A DNA stretch of 64,000 nt from Falsiphaeobacter marinintestinus (lineage in GTDB: Bacteria; Pseudomonadota; Alphaproteobacteria; Rhodobacterales; Rhodobacteraceae): assembly GCF_007923355.1 (NCBI RefSeq), contig NZ_VOGO01000006.1, forward strand, positions 248,001 to 312,000, read 5' to 3'. Each line of letters opens with the position of its first letter. Within the stretch, counting starts at the first letter, position 1. The position numbers and the translations under genes were made by a program. The notes below the pieces were generated by a model, which did no database searches, had not been told where the DNA came from, and was given only the letters and a program-made list of their open reading frames with translations. This document shows, piece by piece, positions 35,499-44,044 of the stretch.

Positions 35499-36605
35499 CT
35501 AGTTGATCGGGTCGGATGATTTTTGGGGCGCTTCGCGGTAGATAAGCGGTGCGTCGTCCTGTGCTGAGAATGCACTTGCCTGCGTTTGCAGGCTTTCGTG
35601 GTGTGGCGACTTGATGCAAACCGGATCGGTCGCCGCAGGGTCACCGATCACCGCCATAGCCTGACAACGGCAGCCGCCAAAATCTATGGTTTTGCGATCA
35701 CAACTGCGGCAGGGTTCCTGCATCCAGTCAGTCCCGCGGTAAGCATTGAAAGCAGCGCCATTGTACCAGATTTCGTTCAGCGATTTGTCCTGAACCCGGT
35801 CAAACGTCAGATGCGGAATCGACTGAGCGGCATGGCAGGGCAGGACCTGCCCATCTGGTGTTACGTTCAGGCCAGTTGTGCCCCAACCGCCCATGCAGCG
35901 TTTGGGGAAATCTTCATGATAATCCGCCGGCACATAGTCGATCACCAACCGACCTTTAAGCCGTTTGCGGGCTTGTGTGACAATCTGATTGGCCTCTTTC
36001 GCCTGTTCACGGGTCGGCATCAGAGCCGCGCGGTTTTTCAACGCCCAGCCGTGGAACTGGACAGTCGCCACTTCGATCCGCCGGGCCCCCATCTCCTGGG
36101 CCATTTCCAACGCACGGGGCAATTGGTGCAGGTTGCGCCGGTGCAGAACGGCATTGAGCGTAAGCGGGAAACCAATTTTTCCGATCCACTCCGCAACCTG
36201 CAATTTGCGTGCAAACCCGCCACGATACCCGCCGATTTCATCGGCCATTTCGGGGTTGGTGCCCTGAAGAGACAGCTGCACATGATCAAGTCCCGCGTCG
36301 TCAAGCTGCGTCAGCCGCTTTTCAGTGAGACCAATGCCGGAGGTGATCAGGTTCGTATACAGGCCTGCCTTACGCGCGGCGGACACAAGATCGGTCAGAT
36401 CCCGGCGAGAGGCCGGCTCTCCGCCTGAAAGGTGCAATTGCAGGACGCCCATCTCGGCGGCTTCGCGAAACACACGCGCCCAGTCGGCAGTGTCCAACTC
36501 GCTGTCCTGCGCGGCCATTTGCACCGGGTTCGAACAATATGGGCATGACAGCGGGCAACGGTACGTCAACTCGGCCAACATGGCGATGGGGGCAGGAGCG
36601 GTCAT
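35499..36605 (-). CDS. pqqE: PQQ biosynthesis radical SAM protein PqqE
   Basis: The 368-residue radical SAM enzyme links Glu and Tyr of the PqqA peptide, the first step of PQQ synthesis. The SAM cluster cysteines are C17, C21 and C24 (TYRCPLSCPYC); the C-terminal SPASM/auxiliary-cluster cysteines appear in PKRCMGGWG, VLPCHAAQSI, EPCRSCDRKT and FGGCRCQ. It needs PqqD as peptide chaperone; its ATG overlaps the pqqD stop. It ends the pqqA-B-D-E unit. Length is normal for the family. Confidence 0.96.
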   Translation of the reverse strand: MTAPAPIAMLAELTYRCPLSCPYCSNPVQMAAQDSELDTADWARVFREAAEMGVLQLHLSGGEPASRRDLTDLVSAARKAGLYTNLITSGIGLTEKRLTQLDDAGLDHVQLSLQGTNPEMADEIGGYRGGFARKLQVAEWIGKIGFPLTLNAVLHRRNLHQLPRALEMAQEMGARRIEVATVQFHGWALKNRAALMPTREQAKEANQIVTQARKRLKGRLVIDYVPADYHEDFPKRCMGGWGTTGLNVTPDGQVLPCHAAQSIPHLTFDRVQDKSLNEIWYNGAAFNAYRGTDWMQEPCRSCDRKTIDFGGCRCQAMAVIGDPAATDPVCIKSPHHESLQTQASAFSAQDDAPLIYREAPQKSSDPIN

Positions 36606-36877
36606 TCTGAAACATCCAGAAACCGACGGCTGCGCAAGGCGTCGAGAAAGCCGGAACTGTCCGTGCGAATTTCATCGACCGGCGCGCTGTAGCGTTCGGC
36701 CAGCGCGCCGGTGATTTCGCCAAAGCTGCGGGTTCCGTCCACTTCGTTCAGGATCGCATGTCCAACGGCATCCAGTGTAATCGCCCGTTCAGGGGCCAAC
36801 AGAACCCAGGTTCCGCGGACTTTGTCGTGATGCAGCCGAACGCCGCGGGGCAGGATGGGGATATCGGTGGTCAACAT
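36602..36877 (-). CDS. pqqD: PQQ biosynthesis peptide chaperone PqqD
   Basis: The 91-residue protein carries the RiPP recognition fold of PqqD (RGVRLHHDKVRGTWVLLAPE, then AITLDAVGHAILNEVDGTRS), which holds PqqA and presents it to PqqE. The ATG at 36877 lies next to the pqqB stop codon, so the longer upstream frame is a shadow. Stand-alone PqqD is usual, but here pqqC, which normally precedes it, is missing, and there is no PqqC-PqqD fusion either. Confidence 0.93.
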   Translation of the reverse strand: MLTTDIPILPRGVRLHHDKVRGTWVLLAPERAITLDAVGHAILNEVDGTRSFGEITGALAERYSAPVDEIRTDSSGFLDALRSRRFLDVSE

Positions 36878-36878
36878 G

Positions 36879-37772
36879 TCAGGTGATCTCCATTCCGTCC
36901 TGGCCAATCGTCCATCCGGCGGCTTCTGCAGCGGCTTTTTCAACCGAATTCGGTCGAAGCACCGGGTTCGTGTTGTTCATATGTACATAGATTTTTTGCC
37001 CGATACTCAGGGACTGAAAAGCAACCAATGACCCGTCGGCACCATTCATTGACATATGCCCCATGCGCTTGCCGGTTTTCTGGCCAAGGCCAGCGCGGAC
37101 CATTTCATCATCCTGCCAAAGCGTCCCATCAAAGAAAAGCAGATCAGCCCCGTCAAGCCGGGTCCGCAGATCGTCGTTCAACAGGGCACATCCGGGGATA
37201 TAGAAGACCGTCTTACCAGCCGTTTCAAGTTTTACGCCCACCGTCTGATCGCCGATCAGATCAGTCTGGATCTCGCCTTTCTCAAGGTACAGCGGCACCT
37301 TGCCAGGGACGGCAAACAGAGTGGCCGTCATGCCGGGCAATATTGAAAAAGGCGTGTCGAGCGCGATGGTCTGGCGTGTCACCACATCGTGGTTCAGCGC
37401 GTCGAACATCGGGTTCTGGGCCAATACGTCATGGATACCAGTTGTGGCAAACAGCGTGAATGGCTGCATTTCGCGCAATGTCAGCAACCCTGCGACATGG
37501 TCGATATCCCCGTTTGTCACCAACACCGCGCTCAGGGGCAGACTGCGCAGATCGGTCGGATGCAGGGGCGTGGCATCGGCAAGTTGTTGACGCACGTCCG
37601 GAGACGCATTCAGAATGGCCCAAGATTCGCCATCGGCGGTAACCGCAAGCGAAGACTGTGTCTGTGAAGGGATCGCACCTGTGCGTGCAAGATTGCAGAT
37701 TTCACAACCGCAGTTCCACTGAGGCAATCCACCGCCGGCAGCCGCCCCAAGGATGTACGCGCGGAAAGTCAT
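36879..37772 (-). CDS. pqqB: PQQ biosynthesis protein PqqB
   Basis: The 297-residue metallo-beta-lactamase-fold protein matches PqqB: YILGAAAGGGLPQWNCGC, CNLARTGAIPSQTQSSLAV, SPDVRQQL, TNGDIDHVAGLLTLRE and VHMNNTNPVL. PqqB acts as an iron hydroxylase on the tyrosine during PQQ synthesis. The ATG at 37772 matches homologues; the open frame runs 32 codons further upstream into the pqqA region with Arg-rich nonsense. It is 26 bases after pqqA and abuts pqqD directly. Confidence 0.96.
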   Translation of the reverse strand: MTFRAYILGAAAGGGLPQWNCGCEICNLARTGAIPSQTQSSLAVTADGESWAILNASPDVRQQLADATPLHPTDLRSLPLSAVLVTNGDIDHVAGLLTLREMQPFTLFATTGIHDVLAQNPMFDALNHDVVTRQTIALDTPFSILPGMTATLFAVPGKVPLYLEKGEIQTDLIGDQTVGVKLETAGKTVFYIPGCALLNDDLRTRLDGADLLFFDGTLWQDDEMVRAGLGQKTGKRMGHMSMNGADGSLVAFQSLSIGQKIYVHMNNTNPVLRPNSVEKAAAEAAGWTIGQDGMEIT

Positions 37773-37798
37773 GTTTGCCTTCCGCACGCTGTATTGAT

Positions 37799-37903
37799 TT
37801 AGAACAGTACGCCGCCAGCGTCTTCGCCGTCGCCATCTGGTCCGTACATGTTGATTTCCATGCCGCATTCGATTTCGCGGATGATAGGTTTGGTCCAGGC
37901 CAT
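37799..37903 (-). CDS. pqqA: PQQ precursor peptide PqqA
   Basis: The 34-residue peptide begins MAWTKPIIREIECGMEINMY and continues GPDGDGEDAGGVLF. It contains the Glu-x-x-x-Tyr pair (E16 and Y20) whose side chains become PQQ. Its C-terminal tail is longer and richer in Gly and Asp than the Enterobacter type, as in other alphaproteobacteria. AAAGGATACGACA before the ATG at 37903 supplies the ribosome site. It is the first gene of pqqA-B-D-E and lies about 100 bases downstream of the response regulator gene. Confidence 0.95.
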   Translation of the reverse strand: MAWTKPIIREIECGMEINMYGPDGDGEDAGGVLF

Positions 37904-38005
37904 TGTCGTATCCTTTCCAGAGATTGAATTCTGCAAACAGGCTGACAGAGAAGACGTTTTCAAGCGACTCTTAATTACTAAGAACCGTTTAGACTTTGGT
38001 GGGTA

Positions 38006-38689
38006 TCAGGCATCCGTTAAAATCGGAGCCTGCCCCGAAAGAACAAAGCCCTTGTTGCGTAGAGTTTTGATTTCAAAATGAAAATCATTGGAGGCCAGCT
38101 TTTTCCGCAGATATCCGATATAGACATCGACGACGTTCTCGTTGCCTGAACCATCGCTGGCCCACAGGGTATCATAAAGGGTGCCCCGTGAAACTGGTCT
38201 GTCAACATGTTGCATCAGAAGCGTCAAAAGCTCGTACTCACGTTCTGTCAAAGTGGTTTGCGCAGCCCCTTGTTGCAGAATGCGGGTTCGGTGCGACAAC
38301 TGGCTTGGGTTGGGGCGCTGGGTGCTGACGCGGTGTTCCTGTACACGCAATCGCGCCACCAATTCTTCAAAGTCAAACGGTTTGACGACATAGTCATCGG
38401 CACCGGCCTCCAGGCCTGCGGTGCGATGTTCGACGTCAGACAGGGCCGAAAGCATAAGTATCGGCAACACCGCACCCGAGGCACGGATGGTGCGCACAAG
38501 ATCAATACCGCTGTCTGCCCCCAACATGACGTCGACAATTGCTCCGGAATAATCGGCGGACTGAAGCCGTTGCAAAGCGAGGTCCGCGCGGTTTTCTGTT
38601 TCGGCCGCATAGCCATGCAGTGCCAGCCCGCGTGCCAAAGCAGATGTGATTTCGGGGTCGTCATCAATGATAAGCAGGCGGCCAGACAT
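38006..38689 (-). CDS. OmpR family response regulator
   Basis: The 227-residue protein has a receiver domain (IIDDDPEITSALARGLA, phosphoacceptor D53 in GAIVDVMLG, LSALSD, switch lysine in DDYVVKPFDF) and an OmpR/PhoB winged helix (LTEREYELLTLLMQHVDRPV, ENVVDVYIGYLRKKL). It starts 9 bases after the kinase gene, its likely partner. Placement directly before pqqA and after the PQQ-associated ABC exporter suggests a role in controlling PQQ or alcohol oxidation genes, comparable to Paracoccus and Methylobacterium methanol two-component systems (inference). Confidence 0.92.
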   Translation of the reverse strand: MSGRLLIIDDDPEITSALARGLALHGYAAETENRADLALQRLQSADYSGAIVDVMLGADSGIDLVRTIRASGAVLPILMLSALSDVEHRTAGLEAGADDYVVKPFDFEELVARLRVQEHRVSTQRPNPSQLSHRTRILQQGAAQTTLTEREYELLTLLMQHVDRPVSRGTLYDTLWASDGSGNENVVDVYIGYLRKKLASNDFHFEIKTLRNKGFVLSGQAPILTDA

Positions 38690-38698
38690 ACCTGCAGA

Positions 38699-40297
38699 TT
38701 ACCCTTGGGCAACTGGAAGGAGAACCGAGATTTTGGTACCGGGTGCATCGCCGATTGCCTCAGATCGCGAGAGCGGGCTGGTCACCGCGATTCTGCCGCC
38801 CTGTTCCGTGATCACCCAGCGGGCAAGGGCAAGTCCGACGCCAAACCCCTGACTTCGGTGTTTGGAAGACCCCTGCGCGAACCGGTCAAAGATGCGCGAT
38901 TGATCCTGGGGGTCGATGCCGGGTCCATTGTCTGTGATCGATAAACCGGCAAGTTCTTCGCCGGTTGCCAGAGCCAGTTGTACCATCTTGCCATCACGGG
39001 CATGTCTGACAGCATTCCGGATCAGGCTGACGACCACTTGCCGGACCCAGTTGGGATCAATCTGAAGCTCAATGTCGGGCACGTCTTCGACTTCAAGTAT
39101 CATCCCCGCGTTATCAATTTCAGCCTGTATTTCTGACTGCACCTCAGCGACCAGAACTGGCAAACCTACGGGGTGTGTTTCCAGCGCGAGTTGACCTGTT
39201 TCAGACCGCGCAAGACGCAGCAGATCATCAACCCGACGGTTCAGACGCAGCGCCCGCGCTTCGATGATCGCAAAAGCGTCTTGCGTATCTGCGGGACCTT
39301 TTTTGCCAATCTGCGCCTCCATCAGAATGACAGTCAGTGGCGTGCGCAATTCGTGGCTTATGTCTGCAAAAAAGCGCCGCCTGTTCCCGTCGATCTCTTC
39401 AAGCGCTGTGTTCGCGGCACGCAACTCTTCGGTGCGCTCGGCAATCGTCTCGGTCAGACGTGCCCATTCGGCTGCGACCTTCTGCTGTCTGTCACGCAAT
39501 GCGGCGGCCATTCGGTTTGTTTCTGCTGCAAGCAAACCGATTTCATCCTGATGCGTGACAGGCAAGGCAACGGCAAAGTCTGCTTTTCCGATTTGCATGG
39601 CCGCAGCGCGCAGGTGATCAAGTCGGCGAAACTGTGGCCGGACAAGACCAAAGTAGAAGGCGGCCACCAAGGGAACCGTTGCGGCCGCGATCAGCAACGC
39701 CAACCACGCCAGCCGCTGCCTTAACGTGTCGATCCCGGCCAGAATGGTATTTCGAAACATGACTTCTGTGTTGACCGCCTGACCCAGCAATGGATCAAAG
39801 CCCGAGGCGAAGCTGTCGATATGGGCGCGAAGGCGCGACTTGTCTGCTGTGTCCACAGCCAGTCCCCGAAGGGTTGTGTCCAGCAAGGCCTGCATTCGGG
39901 CCACTCCAAGCGACTGTGTGCCATAGCGGGATTGTTCATCCAGGCCGTGTGTCTCGGCGGCTTTGACGGCTTGCGCCACGTCGTCATGCAGTTGAACAAA
40001 GGTGCGGCGCATCTGATCGACCACTGGCGAAATGCGGTCTGTGCGAACGTCTGCGGGCAGACCAGACTGCACAGCCTCTGTTGCCACAACAAGAAAAGTT
40101 GCGGCCTGTGTCGAGAGGCTTGCATATCGTGACATCCGCAGTTCCGAGGCAAGCGCCGTGTCCAGCCTGCGCCCGACCTCGCCCAATCCCAAGAAAAGCA
40201 TCAAAGCAGTCAGGACCGTCGCTGCCCCCAGCAAAGCGGCCCCGATCGCTAGGCGGAATTTCAGAGAGGTGGTGGATTTGAGCACTGGGTCATTCAC
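38699..40297 (-). CDS. Sensor histidine kinase
   Basis: The 532-residue membrane kinase has a first transmembrane helix near residues 14-38, a periplasmic domain of about 140 residues, a second helix (LAWLALLIAAATVPLVAAFY), HAMP, a coiled coil, the H-box FFADISHELRTPLT with phospho-His H315, and ATPase N and G boxes (LIRNAVRHARDG, DNGPGIDPQD, GFGVGLALAR). The start is taken as GTG at 40297, which has AGGGA 10 bases upstream; a TTG 30 bases earlier is the alternative. It lies 51 or more bases after the ABC permease gene and just before its response regulator. Confidence 0.9.
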   Translation of the reverse strand: MNDPVLKSTTSLKFRLAIGAALLGAATVLTALMLFLGLGEVGRRLDTALASELRMSRYASLSTQAATFLVVATEAVQSGLPADVRTDRISPVVDQMRRTFVQLHDDVAQAVKAAETHGLDEQSRYGTQSLGVARMQALLDTTLRGLAVDTADKSRLRAHIDSFASGFDPLLGQAVNTEVMFRNTILAGIDTLRQRLAWLALLIAAATVPLVAAFYFGLVRPQFRRLDHLRAAAMQIGKADFAVALPVTHQDEIGLLAAETNRMAAALRDRQQKVAAEWARLTETIAERTEELRAANTALEEIDGNRRRFFADISHELRTPLTVILMEAQIGKKGPADTQDAFAIIEARALRLNRRVDDLLRLARSETGQLALETHPVGLPVLVAEVQSEIQAEIDNAGMILEVEDVPDIELQIDPNWVRQVVVSLIRNAVRHARDGKMVQLALATGEELAGLSITDNGPGIDPQDQSRIFDRFAQGSSKHRSQGFGVGLALARWVITEQGGRIAVTSPLSRSEAIGDAPGTKISVLLPVAQG

Positions 40298-40377
40298 AGA
40301 ATGCGTGTCCCTGTGTGCGCGGCTCAAAAACCGCTGCGCAGTGCTTTTTGCTGAGTAGGAGGCCTGATTGCATCAGT

Positions 40378-41169
40378 TCAGCCTTTGCGTTTCATCAGAC
40401 CCCGCGCTGGATCGTAACCCCAGACGGCGACCACGCTCAGCACCATCGTGCTGATAACCACCCATGCCAATGCGTAGAGGTTCAGCTGCAGATACAACAG
40501 AAACCGGATCAGTTCGACCACATGGGTAAAGGGGTTAAGCGCACAGATATCGCGCAATAACGGCGAGCTTTCGGCCATTTTCCACAGCGGGTAAAGCGCG
40601 GAAGACAGGAAGAACATCGGGAAGATCACAAAGTTCATGACCCCGGCGAAGTTCTCAAGCTGCGAGATGAAACTGGACAAAACCAACCCAAGCGCGCCCA
40701 GCATCAAACCGCCCAAGATCAAGCCGGGGAGAACCGCGACATACCCCCAAGCGGGCATCGTGATGTCAAAAAGTGCGGCGATGCCCAGGAAGACATAGAC
40801 CTGCAAAACCGAAATCATGGTCGAGCCGAACAACCTGCAAAAAAGCAGCCAAGATCGGGGGTATGGGCTGGTCAGCAGCAAACGCATGGACCCCATTTCG
40901 CGATCATAGACCAAGCTGAGCGAGCTTTGCATGCCGTTGAACAGCAGTACCATCGCGCAAAGTCCCGGTACGATGTAAGTTTCGTACGTTATGTACGTCT
41001 GGTAAGGCGGAATGATCGACAGGCCAAGCGCGGCGCGAAAGCCTGCTGCAAAGATCAGCAACCACACCAAGGGCCTGACCAGCGCTGCGATGAACCGTTC
41101 GCGCTGATGGATGAATCGCAAAAACTCGCGCCCGATGATCGCGCGGGCGACCCCCCAATATCCCTTCAT
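40378..41169 (-). CDS. ABC-2 type permease of PQQ-associated exporter
   Basis: The 263-residue protein has six membrane spans of the ABC-2 type, with GLCAMVLLFNGMQSSLSLVY, REMGSMRLLLTSPYPRSWLL and PMFFLSSALYPLWKMAESSP. Such permeases sit next to PQQ-dependent alcohol dehydrogenase genes in many bacteria. The ATG at 41169 overlaps the ATPase stop (ATGA). What it exports is unknown; candidates are PQQ itself or a chelator or lipid-linked factor, which is speculation. Confidence 0.88.
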   Translation of the reverse strand: MKGYWGVARAIIGREFLRFIHQRERFIAALVRPLVWLLIFAAGFRAALGLSIIPPYQTYITYETYIVPGLCAMVLLFNGMQSSLSLVYDREMGSMRLLLTSPYPRSWLLFCRLFGSTMISVLQVYVFLGIAALFDITMPAWGYVAVLPGLILGGLMLGALGLVLSSFISQLENFAGVMNFVIFPMFFLSSALYPLWKMAESSPLLRDICALNPFTHVVELIRFLLYLQLNLYALAWVVISTMVLSVVAVWGYDPARGLMKRKG

Positions 41170-41885
41170 GCCGGTGCCCCGGTGCGGGCCAGAAACCAAT
41201 CAGACAACGGGGTGCCGTCGCGCAACGCCCCGGTTTCGCCGGTCGAAATGATCTGTCCCTGATTGAGGACCAGCAACGCGTCGGTATCACGGACTTCATC
41301 GGTCAGATGGGTGGTCCACAACACGCTTAGCCCCTGATCCGCCAAGTCATGCACATGGTCGGTAATTGCCTGACGTGAGGCGGCATCCAGACCCACGGTG
41401 GGTTCGTCCAACAGCAGCACCTTGGGATCATGCAGCAACGAGCGGGCCAGTTCTGTCCGTCGTCGGTGGCCACCATTCAGCGAGCGGACCTTTTCATTGC
41501 TGCGTTCACGCATGCCCAGCTGATCGAGTGCGGCATCAATGCGGGCTGGCACCTGAGCCCGTGGTAATCCGTGAAGAGCTGCGAAATAGGCCAGATTTTG
41601 GCGAACCGTCAGGCTGAGATCCAGCGTCGATTGCTGAAACACCACACCCAGTTCAGCCATCGCGCGGCGCGGCGCAGTACGCAAATCGTGTCCGGCGATA
41701 CTGATGTCACCTTTTGGAGCCACCAAAAGGCGCGTCAAAAGCGAAACAAGCGTCGATTTTCCAGCCCCATTTGGACCCAACAGCGCACAGAAGCACCCCG
41801 GTGGGATGTCCAGGGATACATCCTGCAAAGCCGCCTTGGCCCCGTAGTTGAAACTAAGCCCCTGTACCGTCAAGCCAGATGTCAT
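41166..41885 (-). CDS. ABC transporter ATP-binding protein, PQQ-associated
   Basis: The 239-residue ATPase has Walker A LLGPNGAGKST, the signature LNGGHRRRTELARSLL in place of LSGGQ, Walker B VLLLDEPTVGLD and the switch histidine in LWTTHLTDEV. It matches the family named for PQQ-dependent alcohol dehydrogenase systems. The ATG at 41885 (MTSGLTVQGL) is preferred over a 13-codon extension. It is the first gene of a minus-strand run of ATPase, permease, kinase, regulator and then pqq genes. Confidence 0.9.
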   Translation of the reverse strand: MTSGLTVQGLSFNYGAKAALQDVSLDIPPGCFCALLGPNGAGKSTLVSLLTRLLVAPKGDISIAGHDLRTAPRRAMAELGVVFQQSTLDLSLTVRQNLAYFAALHGLPRAQVPARIDAALDQLGMRERSNEKVRSLNGGHRRRTELARSLLHDPKVLLLDEPTVGLDAASRQAITDHVHDLADQGLSVLWTTHLTDEVRDTDALLVLNQGQIISTGETGALRDGTPLSDWFLARTGAPA

Positions 41886-42065
41886 TCGATAGCTGTCCAA
41901 TGAGAATTTGTTGCCACACCGCATCCTGGTTCATTTGTACCGTCACGGATAGTTTGCCCCGAAAGGTAGCGCACAACAAGCAGCCTTTAGGTGTAAGCGA
42001 ACTGCAACTCAATGGACCTGACCGCTGGATCGAACTAGGTTCAAGCCGGTCTAAGGGGTGGCGAT

Positions 42066-42983
42066 ATGCAACTTTTGGTGGTCAGCCTGCTGCTTGCTCT
42101 AAGCACTGCATCAGCAGCAATTGCAGAACGGGCGCGATATGTTGAACTCGCGCGTCGTGGGTGGAATTACGAATTGCGTACAACCATGATGGGGCGCGAT
42201 TTAACGATACCCGTGCACATCAACGGGCGGGATTTCGCAGGGGCCAGTCTTTGCGTTGTTGGGGAACGGCCGCATCCCGCGTCACTTGAAACCCTGAACG
42301 CGTTTCGCGGTCTCATAGAACATACTTTTGGCAAGCCGTTAACAATGCGCCATGCCGGGATTTCCGCGGATCAATGTGGCTCTGGGCGGACGGTTGTTCT
42401 GAGGCTTTACTCGGGGTTCCCCCCGAATACCGCGCTGACAGCTGATTTGGCGTGGATGAACAATGTGCACTTGCTGGGCCTGCCGCAGGGGTCGTTTTAT
42501 GCTGCGGCGTCGCCTGCAATGGCTCAGACCTTTTTTGGCAGGCGCGGGCAGGGGACGCATATTATGGTCAAGCAGCCCGCGCTGCCTCGGCTGGGCAAGT
42601 TAGAGAGCAGTTTTTACAAATCGATCCTGATTGAAGAATTGTTCCAGGCCTTCACGTTTGGCATGGACATCATGCTGTTTGACCCGTCTGCAGCGTTCGA
42701 GTCCAAGCTTCAGGAAACGCCGCTCAACTTACACAGGTTTTCGTGGGAGTCGCGAGACTTCATGCGGGCTTTGGTAAACTCCAACCCAACGGGTCTTTGT
42801 GTGTTCGATATTTTCATGATGCATGCCGTCGCTGATGCGCCTGTCGATCAGACGGTCGACCCGGATTTCATTTCTTTCATTGATCAGGAATACGACAGCC
42901 TGATGGCTCAGGCGCAAGAAACTTTGGCCGATCCCAGGTTTGCCAGTATCGTTGCGCCGGGGTGTTCGCGGGCGTCCCAATGA
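42066..42983 (+). CDS. Exported protein of unknown function
   Basis: The 305-residue protein has a signal peptide (MQLLVVSLLLALSTASAAIA). The mature part has four cysteines (SLCVVGE, ADQCGSG, GLCVFDI, APGCSRA) that could form two disulfides, and a conserved-looking helix ILIEELFQAFTFGMDI, somewhat reminiscent of the EE-L-x-Q segment of DUF2927 proteins. No enzyme family is recognised. It diverges from the PQQ-associated ABC exporter and lies 104 bases before the MoxR gene, so it may belong to methanol dehydrogenase assembly. Confidence 0.8.
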   Translation: MQLLVVSLLLALSTASAAIAERARYVELARRGWNYELRTTMMGRDLTIPVHINGRDFAGASLCVVGERPHPASLETLNAFRGLIEHTFGKPLTMRHAGISADQCGSGRTVVLRLYSGFPPNTALTADLAWMNNVHLLGLPQGSFYAAASPAMAQTFFGRRGQGTHIMVKQPALPRLGKLESSFYKSILIEELFQAFTFGMDIMLFDPSAAFESKLQETPLNLHRFSWESRDFMRALVNSNPTGLCVFDIFMMHAVADAPVDQTVDPDFISFIDQEYDSLMAQAQETLADPRFASIVAPGCSRASQ

Positions 42984-43087
42984 CCCCTTGGGAGGTGCCG
43001 CCCCAATACCTTCGGCGGTGTTTGCGCGAAGGGTCGTTCCGGTTACGCTGACTGCAACTTGCACGCTACGGCGTGGCCGGGAGGGAC

Positions 43088-44044
43088 ATGGACACGACAC
43101 TGGATATCCCACAAACGGGTGTGACGGCTCTTTCAACCCATCTGGCACAGGGGCTGGTGGGGCATGACCAACTGATCGAACGGTTGCTGGTTGCGTTGCT
43201 TGCTGGGGGGCATTTGCTGGTTGAAGGGCCACCCGGGCTGGCCAAGACCCGAGCGGTAAAATGGTTGTCGGACGCAGTTGAGGGGTCTTTTGCCCGTATT
43301 CAGTGCACGCCGGATCTGATGCCGTCTGACCTGACGGGTACGCCGGTCTATCACCCGCAGAGCGGAGAATTCGAATATGTGCCCGGACCGGTGTTCAACA
43401 ATCTGGTACTGGTGGACGAAATCAACCGTGCTCCGCCCAAGGTGCAGTCTGCATTGCTGGAAGCGATGGCAGAACATCAAGTCACCGCCGGAAACGAGAC
43501 CCATGCGTTGCCGGACCCGTTTCTGGTTGTTGCAACGCAAAACCCGATCGAACACGATGGCACCTTCCCGTTGCCCGAAGCACAGCTGGACCGGTTTTTG
43601 CTGCATGTGATGCTAGAGCTTCCGGGGATAGAAACCGAACGCCAGATCCTTGATCTGGTTGAGGCTGAGGCGTTGGGTGGTGTGTCGCCGGTACGATCCC
43701 TGTCGCAAACTGATCTGGCACTGGCGCGGGCGCAGGTGCAGCAGGTTCATTTGGCGCCGGAACTGCGTGATTACATCGTGCGGTTGGTGATCGCGACACG
43801 GGAAGGCCCGTTGGCGCAAGACATCGAACATGCGGTTTCGCCACGCGGGTCACTCTCATTGGCCGCTGCCAGCAAAGCGCGGGCATTTTTGCAGGGTCGC
43901 GATTTTGCAATGCCCGAAGACGTTGCTGAATTGGCAGGTGACGCGCTGGCGCACCGTATGGTGCTGAGTTGGCGGGCTGTTGCCGACGGGCGTCGCGCCC
44001 GAGACGTTGTGGCGGACATTCTGAACGCGGTCGAGCCGCTGTGA
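43088..44044 (+). CDS. MoxR family AAA ATPase
   Basis: The 318-residue ATPase has Walker A EGPPGLAKT (residues 47-54), Walker B LVLVDEINRAPPKVQSALLE, sensor segment VVATQNPIEHDGTFPLPEA and LDRFLLHV. MoxR proteins act as chaperones that, with von Willebrand A-domain partners, mature enzymes such as methanol dehydrogenase by helping cofactor or metal insertion. GGGAGGGA precedes the ATG at 43088; a GTG 15 bases earlier is less likely. It heads a seven-gene overlapping operon corresponding to mxaR in methylotrophs. Confidence 0.93.
   Translation: MDTTLDIPQTGVTALSTHLAQGLVGHDQLIERLLVALLAGGHLLVEGPPGLAKTRAVKWLSDAVEGSFARIQCTPDLMPSDLTGTPVYHPQSGEFEYVPGPVFNNLVLVDEINRAPPKVQSALLEAMAEHQVTAGNETHALPDPFLVVATQNPIEHDGTFPLPEAQLDRFLLHVMLELPGIETERQILDLVEAEALGGVSPVRSLSQTDLALARAQVQQVHLAPELRDYIVRLVIATREGPLAQDIEHAVSPRGSLSLAAASKARAFLQGRDFAMPEDVAELAGDALAHRMVLSWRAVADGRRARDVVADILNAVEPL

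Noticed and set aside
35586-36428. 280-codon plus-strand frame opposite pqqE
   Set aside because: Shadow of pqqE, whose radical SAM and auxiliary cysteines are all in place.
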